DNA from: Myxococcota bacterium
Lineage (GTDB): Bacteria; Myxococcota_A; UBA9160; PR03
Assembly (NCBI GenBank): GCA_030066475.1
Contig: JASJBO010000285.1
Span: forward strand, 1 to 9,656
DNA length: 9,656 bases
Reading direction: 5' to 3'
In this document: positions 5,255-9,656 of the stretch, in pieces
Numbering within the stretch: position 1 is the stretch's first letter
Layout of the letters: each line of letters starts with the position of its first letter
Notes under the pieces: model-generated
The model's input: only the letters and a program-made list of their open reading frames with translations
Told to the model about the DNA's origin: nothing
The model's database searches: none
Made by a program: the position numbers and the translations under genes

Positions 5255-7213
5255 GTGCGCGCTCGCGATCGCCAACTCGGCATGCACCGAGACATCTCGC
5301 GGCGCGACTTCCTGCACGGCGCCGTCGGTGGCGTCGTCGCAGGCGCCGCGCTCGGAGCCGGCTGCTCGCCGGCCACGGGCCCGGCACCCGGCCCGGTCGG
5401 GATGGCCGGCGCGCCGCCCGACCCCGCGCTCCATCCCCCGTCGCGGCTGGGCCTGCGCGGCAGCCACGAGGGGTCCTTCGAGGTCGCCCACCAGCTCGGC
5501 CGCGAGAAGCGCACCGACTGGGGTCCCGCGGCCGAGCCGGACGCCGGGGAGTACGACCTGGTGGTCGTCGGGGCCGGGGTGAGCGGCCTCGCCGCCGCCT
5601 TCTTCTATCGCGAGGCCCACCCGGGCGCGCGGGTGCTGCTGCTCGACAACCACGACGACTTCGGCGGCCACGCCAGGCGCAACGAGTTCGCGTGGAACGG
5701 GCGCACGATCCTGGGCTACGGCGGCAGCCAGTCGCTGGAGGAGCCGTCCGCCTACAGCGACGTGGCCACGGGCCTGCTCGAGCGGATCGGCGTCGAGACC
5801 AAGCGGCTCGCCGACGCCTACGACCAGGACTTCTACCGGCGCAACGACCTGGCGGGGGCCTTCTTCTTCGATCGCGCCCACTACGGCGCCGACCGCCTGG
5901 TGCGCACCGACCTGATCGACCCGTCGCTGTTCCTGCCGGTGGCGCCCGCGGGCGTCGACGTGCGGAGCGCGATCGAGCGGATGCCGCTCTCCGAGCCCGC
6001 GCGGCAGGAGCTGCTGCGCCTGGTCGAGGGCTCCGAGGACCGGCTGGTGGACCACTCGATCCTGTCCGAGCCGGAGCTGCTCGGCTCGATCTCCTACCGC
6101 GACTTCCTCACGAAGCACCTCGGCGTCGAGCAGCCCGAGGTGCTGGCGCTGCTGCAGGACGTCCCGAGCAACTACTTCGGCCACGGCATCGACGTCGTGC
6201 CCGCGCTCGAGGCGCTGGGATTCGGGCTGCCGGGGCTGGGAAGCACCAGCCTCGGCCGCGTCGAGGGCCTGATCCGCGCCGGGATCTCGTTTGCGTTCGA
6301 GCCCTACGTCTATCACTTCCCGGACGGCAACGCGTCGGTGGCGCGGCTGCTGGTGCGGCGACTCGTTCCCGCGGTGGCCGAAGGCACGACCATGGACGAC
6401 GTGGTGAGCGCCGCCTTCGACTACGCGAAGCTCGACCGTCCGGACGCCGAGGTGCGATTGCGCCTCGGGAGTACGGTGGTGCGCGTCGAGCACGAGGGCG
6501 ACCCGCGCTCGGCCGAGCGCGTCGGCGTGACCTACCTGCGCGGCGGGCGCACCGAGCGCGTGCGCGGCCGGCGCGTCGTGCTCGCCTGCTACAACATGAT
6601 CGTTCCCTACCTGTGTCCGGAGCTGCCCGCGGCGCAGAAGGAGGCGCTCGCCTCGCTGGTCAAGGTGCCGCTGGTCTACACGAACGTGATGCTGCGCAGC
6701 TGGCAGGCGTTCCGCGAGCTCGGCCTGGCGATCGCCTTCTGCCCCGGGAGCTGGCACCAGATGGCCATGCTCGACTTCCCGGTGAGCCTGGGCGACTACG
6801 GCTTCGCTGCGACTCCCGACGATCCCGTCGTGCTCCACATGAACCGCGTCCCGACCTACCCGGGCCTGCCGCCGCGCGACCAGTCACGCACCGGCCGCCA
6901 CGAGCTGCTCGGCACCCCGTTCGAGACGATCGAGCGCGAGATCCGCACCCACCTGGCCGGCATGCTCGGTCCGGGCGGCTTCGATCCGGCGCGCGACATC
7001 GAGGCGATCGCGGTGAACCGCTGGCCCCACGGCTACGCGTTCGCACCCAACCCGCTGTTCGACCCGGAGTACGAGCCGGGCGCGGCGCCGCACGAGATCG
7101 GCCGGCAGCGCTTCGGCCGCATCGCCATCGCGAACTCCGACGCGGGCGGCCGCGCCTACCTCGACGAGGCGATCGACCAGGCCTGGCGCGCCGTCACGGA
7201 CTTGACGAGCTAG
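5255..7213 (+). CDS. Tat-exported FAD oxidoreductase, spermidine-dehydrogenase-like
   Basis: The 652-residue product starts with a twin-arginine signal: SRRDFL at residues 15-20, then a Gly/Ala hydrophobic stretch ending GAGCSP (Cys37, only a loose lipobox). After a linker comes LRGSHEGSFEVAHQL, then the FAD-binding Rossmann motif GAGVSG (106-111) with the ribose-binding acid D131 in LLLDNHDDFGGHARRNEF. The C-terminal flavin segment is GRIAIANSDAGGRAYLDEAI. The order LRGSH..., DNHDDFGGHA, GYGGSQS matches proteins annotated as spermidine dehydrogenase or NAD(P)-binding amine oxidoreductases. It probably oxidises an amine outside the cytoplasm; the substrate is not certain. The GTG at 5255 is preferred because GGGAG at 5241-5245 lies 9 nt upstream; the ATG at 5282 has no such site but would also keep the Tat motif. 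It is the last gene of the plus-strand cluster. Confidence 0.87.
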   Translation: MRARDRQLGMHRDISRRDFLHGAVGGVVAGAALGAGCSPATGPAPGPVGMAGAPPDPALHPPSRLGLRGSHEGSFEVAHQLGREKRTDWGPAAEPDAGEYDLVVVGAGVSGLAAAFFYREAHPGARVLLLDNHDDFGGHARRNEFAWNGRTILGYGGSQSLEEPSAYSDVATGLLERIGVETKRLADAYDQDFYRRNDLAGAFFFDRAHYGADRLVRTDLIDPSLFLPVAPAGVDVRSAIERMPLSEPARQELLRLVEGSEDRLVDHSILSEPELLGSISYRDFLTKHLGVEQPEVLALLQDVPSNYFGHGIDVVPALEALGFGLPGLGSTSLGRVEGLIRAGISFAFEPYVYHFPDGNASVARLLVRRLVPAVAEGTTMDDVVSAAFDYAKLDRPDAEVRLRLGSTVVRVEHEGDPRSAERVGVTYLRGGRTERVRGRRVVLACYNMIVPYLCPELPAAQKEALASLVKVPLVYTNVMLRSWQAFRELGLAIAFCPGSWHQMAMLDFPVSLGDYGFAATPDDPVVLHMNRVPTYPGLPPRDQSRTGRHELLGTPFETIEREIRTHLAGMLGPGGFDPARDIEAIAVNRWPHGYAFAPNPLFDPEYEPGAAPHEIGRQRFGRIAIANSDAGGRAYLDEAIDQAWRAVTDLTS

Positions 7214-7241
7214 GAGCCTGCGCGGCAGAAGCCCCCTGCAA

Positions 7242-7256
7242 GCGCCCGTAGGGCGC
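7242..7256. terminator. GC hairpin in the convergent gap, possible bidirectional terminator
   Basis: GCGCCC (7242-7247) and GGGCGC (7251-7256) form a perfect 6-bp stem around a GTA loop, in the 77-nt gap between two genes that converge. No T-tract follows on either strand, so this is not a canonical intrinsic terminator. Its position and symmetry still make transcription ending a reasonable reading. Confidence 0.35.
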
Positions 7257-7258
7257 GC

Positions 7259-7283
7259 GCAGCGAGGCGAAGCCGAGCGAAGT
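7259..7283. repeat. Short GCGAAG-rich intergenic motif, possible dispersed repeat
   Basis: Just after the hairpin the sequence repeats related units: GCGAGG, GCGAAG, GAGCGAAG, ending GTCC. Such GCGAAG-type intergenic strings recur in many high-GC genomes. With a single copy in the window, dispersion cannot be shown here. Confidence 0.25.
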
Positions 7284-7290
7284 CCACCAG

Positions 7291-9021
7291 CTAGTCCTCC
7301 TGGATCGGATGGGGCCGGCCGTCGAGCACGGTGCCCCAGATCTCGATGTCGCGGATCGCCTCGGGGGCGACCGCGCGCGGGTCGGCGGCGAGCACGGTGA
7401 AGTCGGCGCGCTTGCCGGGACGGATCGAGCCGATCTCGTCCTCGAGGCCCAGGCTCCAGGCGGCCTCGATGGTGACGGCGCGCAGCGCGCGGTCGAGCGC
7501 GATGCGCTGGTCCGGCCCCCACACCCGGCCGTCGCTCGCGATCCGGTTCACGGCGGTCCACACCAGCACCAGCGGCTCGGCGGGCGCCATCGGGAAGTCG
7601 GAGTGGAACGAGGTCGGCACCTCGGCGCGCGCGAGCCCGCCCAGCGGCGAGATGTCCGCGGCGCGCTCGGGCCCGAGCCCGTGGCGCGCGTAGATCGGCG
7701 CCAGCTCGTGCAGGTAGTAGGCGTTGTTCGACACCGCGATGCCCAGCTCGCGCACACGCCGGTGCTGGTCCTCGCGGGCGTAGCCGTAGTGCTCGAGCAC
7801 GATGCGCCGCGCGGGGCGCGGGTCGGCCGCGCGCAGGCGCTCGACCTGGTCGAGCAGCACGTCGAGGCCGGCGTCGCCGTTCACGTGCACGTGCAGGTCC
7901 CAGTCGCGGGCCCAGAAGGTCGAGAGCACCTCCCACTGCTCCTCGGGCGTCATCATCCACTCGCCGTGGTGGCCGTCGAGGTAGGGCTCGCTCATCTGCA
8001 TCAGCTGGCTGAAGATCGCGCCGTCGGCGTAGTACTTGGCGTGGCGCGGGATGCGGATGCGGTCGGTGCTCCAGCGCAGCAGCCCCGCCGCGGCGCGCTC
8101 CGCCTCGGCCGCGCCGCCCTCGGCGCGGTACAGGAACATCGCGTTCGGCACCAGTGCGAAGCGGAACGGCGTGTCGGCCTCGTGCATCTCGAGCATCAGC
8201 ATCGCGAGCTCGGCGAAGGCGCTCACCTGCGGGAAGCCCTGCTCGCCCACGGTGGTGAGCCCCCCGCGATGGATCACCTCGCTCATCAGCGAGAGGCCGC
8301 GGCGGTAGGTGAGCGGGCTCGCCAGCACGCGGGTCATGGGGCCGCCGAGACTCAGCGTGCCGCGCTCCCACAGGTGGCCGCGCTCCCAGTCCGCCTGCGG
8401 GTGCGCCTCCCAGTCTTGGCGCGACATCTCGAGCACCTCGAGCGCGCGCGTGTTGAAGAACATCTCGTGCACCGAGCGCTGCCAGACGAAGATCGGGCGC
8501 GTGCTCGAGACCGCGTCGAGGTCGCGGCGCGACAGCTCGCCGTGGTAGGGCGCGTGGTAGCCCCACACCGACAGCCAATCGTCGGGCTCGCCGGCCTGCG
8601 CGTCGAGCTCGCGCAGGCGCGCCAGGAAGGCCTCGCGGCCGCGCACCGCCCGGGTGCGCCCCCGCGGCGTGGTCCACTCCATCGCCGACACGATCTCGAT
8701 CGGCAGGATGGTGGCGGCGAGCGCCGGGTGGATGTGCGGGTCGACGAAGCCGGGCAGCAGCACGTGCTCGCGAAAGGTCGGGTCGCGCTCGAAGGGGCGC
8801 TCGCCGAGCGCCGCCTCGACCTCCGCCCGGGACCCGACGGCCACGATCCGACCGGACTGGATCGCCACCGCCGTGGCCTCGGGCCGCTCGGGATCCATCG
8901 TGAGGATGGCGCGCGCCTCGAGCACCCGGAGCGTGTCGTCCGGCGCGGGAGGCCCGGTCGCGAGCCACCAGACGACGAGCCCCGCCGCGGCGAGCGCGAG
9001 GACGAGCGCCGCGCGCTTCAA
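7291..9021 (-). CDS. Membrane-anchored or exported amidohydrolase, YtcJ-like (amidohydrolase family 3)
   Basis: The 576-residue product has an N-terminal MKR followed by a hydrophobic segment ALVLALAAAGLVVWWLA, a signal anchor or uncleaved signal, so the enzyme likely faces the periplasm. Metal-site motifs follow the amidohydrolase barrel: H96-x-H98 (FVDPHIHP), K329 (HAKYYADGA), H377 and H379 (LHVHVNGDAG), H411 (LEHYGYA) and D475 (HSDFPMAP). The start (ARAILTMD) and end (GSIRPGKRADFTVL) are the flanking small beta-domain typical of YtcJ-like proteins. Members hydrolyse C-N or similar bonds; the substrate is unknown. The only sensible start is TTG at 9021, which overlaps the TGA of the upstream reductase as TTGA; no other start precedes the hydrophobic segment within this gene. 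Coupled translation with that gene is likely. Confidence 0.9.
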   Translation of the reverse strand: MKRAALVLALAAAGLVVWWLATGPPAPDDTLRVLEARAILTMDPERPEATAVAIQSGRIVAVGSRAEVEAALGERPFERDPTFREHVLLPGFVDPHIHPALAATILPIEIVSAMEWTTPRGRTRAVRGREAFLARLRELDAQAGEPDDWLSVWGYHAPYHGELSRRDLDAVSSTRPIFVWQRSVHEMFFNTRALEVLEMSRQDWEAHPQADWERGHLWERGTLSLGGPMTRVLASPLTYRRGLSLMSEVIHRGGLTTVGEQGFPQVSAFAELAMLMLEMHEADTPFRFALVPNAMFLYRAEGGAAEAERAAAGLLRWSTDRIRIPRHAKYYADGAIFSQLMQMSEPYLDGHHGEWMMTPEEQWEVLSTFWARDWDLHVHVNGDAGLDVLLDQVERLRAADPRPARRIVLEHYGYAREDQHRRVRELGIAVSNNAYYLHELAPIYARHGLGPERAADISPLGGLARAEVPTSFHSDFPMAPAEPLVLVWTAVNRIASDGRVWGPDQRIALDRALRAVTIEAAWSLGLEDEIGSIRPGKRADFTVLAADPRAVAPEAIRDIEIWGTVLDGRPHPIQED

Positions 9022-9656
9022 GCCGCCGGCGTCGGGTCGGCGACCTTCAGCAGCTGCTTGCCGAGGTTCCGGCCCTCGAACAGCCGCAGCAGCGTGCGCG
9101 GCGCGTTCTCGAGCCCCTCCTGGACGTCCTCGCGGTGCGCGATCTCCCCACTGGTGACCCAGCCGGCCAGCTCCTGGACCGCCTCGCCGAAGTGCGGCAG
9201 ATAGTCGAGGACGATGAAGCCCTCCATGCGCGCGCGGCGGATCACCAGGTTCATCAGGTTGCGCGGGCCGGGCGGCGGCTCGGTCTCGTTGTAGCCGGAG
9301 ATCCCGCCGCACAGCACCACGCGGGCGTGCTCGGCGATGTGGAACAGCGCAGCGTCGAGGATGGCGCCGCCGACGTTGTCGAAGTACACGTGGACGCCGT
9401 CGGGACAGAGCTTGCCGAGCTGCTCCTGCACGTCCTGCGCCTTGTAGTCGATCGCCGCGTCGAAGTGCGCCTCCTCGGTGAGCCAGGCGCACTTGGTCGA
9501 GCCGCCCGCGATCCCGACCACCCGACAGCCCTTGAGCTTCGCGATCTGGCCCGCCACGGAGCCCGTCGCGCCCGCGGCACCGGAGACCACGACCGTCTCG
9601 CCCGGCTGCGGCTTGCCGAGGTCGAGCAGCCCGAAGTAGGCGGTGAGGCCGGTGAT
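9018..9656 (-). CDS. NADP-dependent MDR oxidoreductase (CurA/prostaglandin-reductase type), N-terminus off the right edge
   Basis: The last 212 residues are visible and open with ITGLTAYFGLLDLG, the segment that precedes the nucleotide-binding domain in this family. VVVSGAAGATGSVAGQIAK (visible residues 22-40) is the NADP-binding glycine-rich loop. YFDNVGG, ALFHIAEHARVVLCGGISGYN, and the RRARMEGFIVLDY segment are hallmarks of zinc-free medium-chain reductases such as CurA, YfmJ and leukotriene B4 dehydrogenase/prostaglandin reductase. These reduce the C=C bond of enones with NADPH in the cytoplasm. The catalytic N-terminal domain is outside the window. Its TGA (9018-9020) overlaps the TTG start of the amidohydrolase, so the two form an operon read leftward. 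Confidence 0.93.
   Translation of the reverse strand: MTGLTAYFGLLDLGKPQPGETVVVSGAAGATGSVAGQIAKLKGCRVVGIAGGSTKCAWLTEEAHFDAAIDYKAQDVQEQLGKLCPDGVHVYFDNVGGAILDAALFHIAEHARVVLCGGISGYNETEPPPGPRNLMNLVIRRARMEGFIVLDYLPHFGEAVQELAGWVTSGEIAHREDVQEGLENAPRTLLRLFEGRNLGKQLLKVADPTPAA

Noticed and set aside
5033..6838. A 601-codon minus-strand open frame across the peroxiredoxin and flavoprotein
   Set aside because: It spans two well-supported genes on the other strand and its product is low-complexity Arg/Ala/Val/His with no family features.
7309..9204. A 631-codon plus-strand open frame antisense to the amidohydrolase
   Set aside because: It lacks recognisable motifs and overlaps a gene with clear metal-site residues on the other strand; long antisense frames are common at this GC content.

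Overview
The window is a GC-rich, gene-dense bacterial segment. Third codon positions are almost all G or C, gaps are short, and there are no tRNA, rRNA, CRISPR or insertion-sequence signals. A Tat-type signal peptide, large exported hydrolases and a selenocysteine-type reading suggest a high-GC Gram-negative environmental bacterium, for example a Myxococcota, Binatota or other 'deltaproteobacterial' lineage. That placement is inference only; nothing in the window is a phylogenetic marker.

Layout. Positions 1-1622 (minus): an aldo/keto reductase of the xylose-reductase type, followed 10 nt later by a TauD/TfdA-type Fe(II)/2-oxoglutarate dioxygenase that runs off the left edge. Positions 1623-1813: a short gap holding what looks like a broken coding remnant. 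Positions 1814-3757 (minus): a large exported alpha/beta hydrolase (lipase/esterase type) with a plausible sigma70-like promoter. Positions 3758-3875: a divergent intergenic region. Positions 3876-7213 (plus): a tight three-gene cluster made of a GrdB-like protein with an in-frame TGA, a Bcp/PrxQ peroxiredoxin, and a Tat-exported FAD oxidoreductase resembling spermidine dehydrogenases. Positions 7214-7290: a short convergent gap with a GC hairpin. Positions 7291-9656 (minus): an NADP-dependent MDR-family reductase running in from the right edge, with its stop overlapping the TTG start of a membrane-anchored YtcJ-like amidohydrolase.

The most notable item is the gene at 3876-4739. Conventional gene calling would split it at the TGA at 4389-4391 into a 171-residue protein and a 109-residue protein. 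The frame is continuous across the TGA, homology to the glycine/sarcosine/betaine reductase selenoprotein B family runs through both halves, and the TGA sits where relatives have Sec or Cys, in a U-x-x-C motif. A hairpin with a G-U-G apical loop starts directly after the TGA, at the distance expected for a bacterial SECIS element. I therefore read it as one 287-residue selenoprotein.

Taken together, the plus-strand cluster pairs a selenol/thiol redox protein with a thiol peroxidase and an exported flavoprotein of an amine-oxidising family. Joint action in amine or C-N bond redox chemistry is possible but is inference from gene order.
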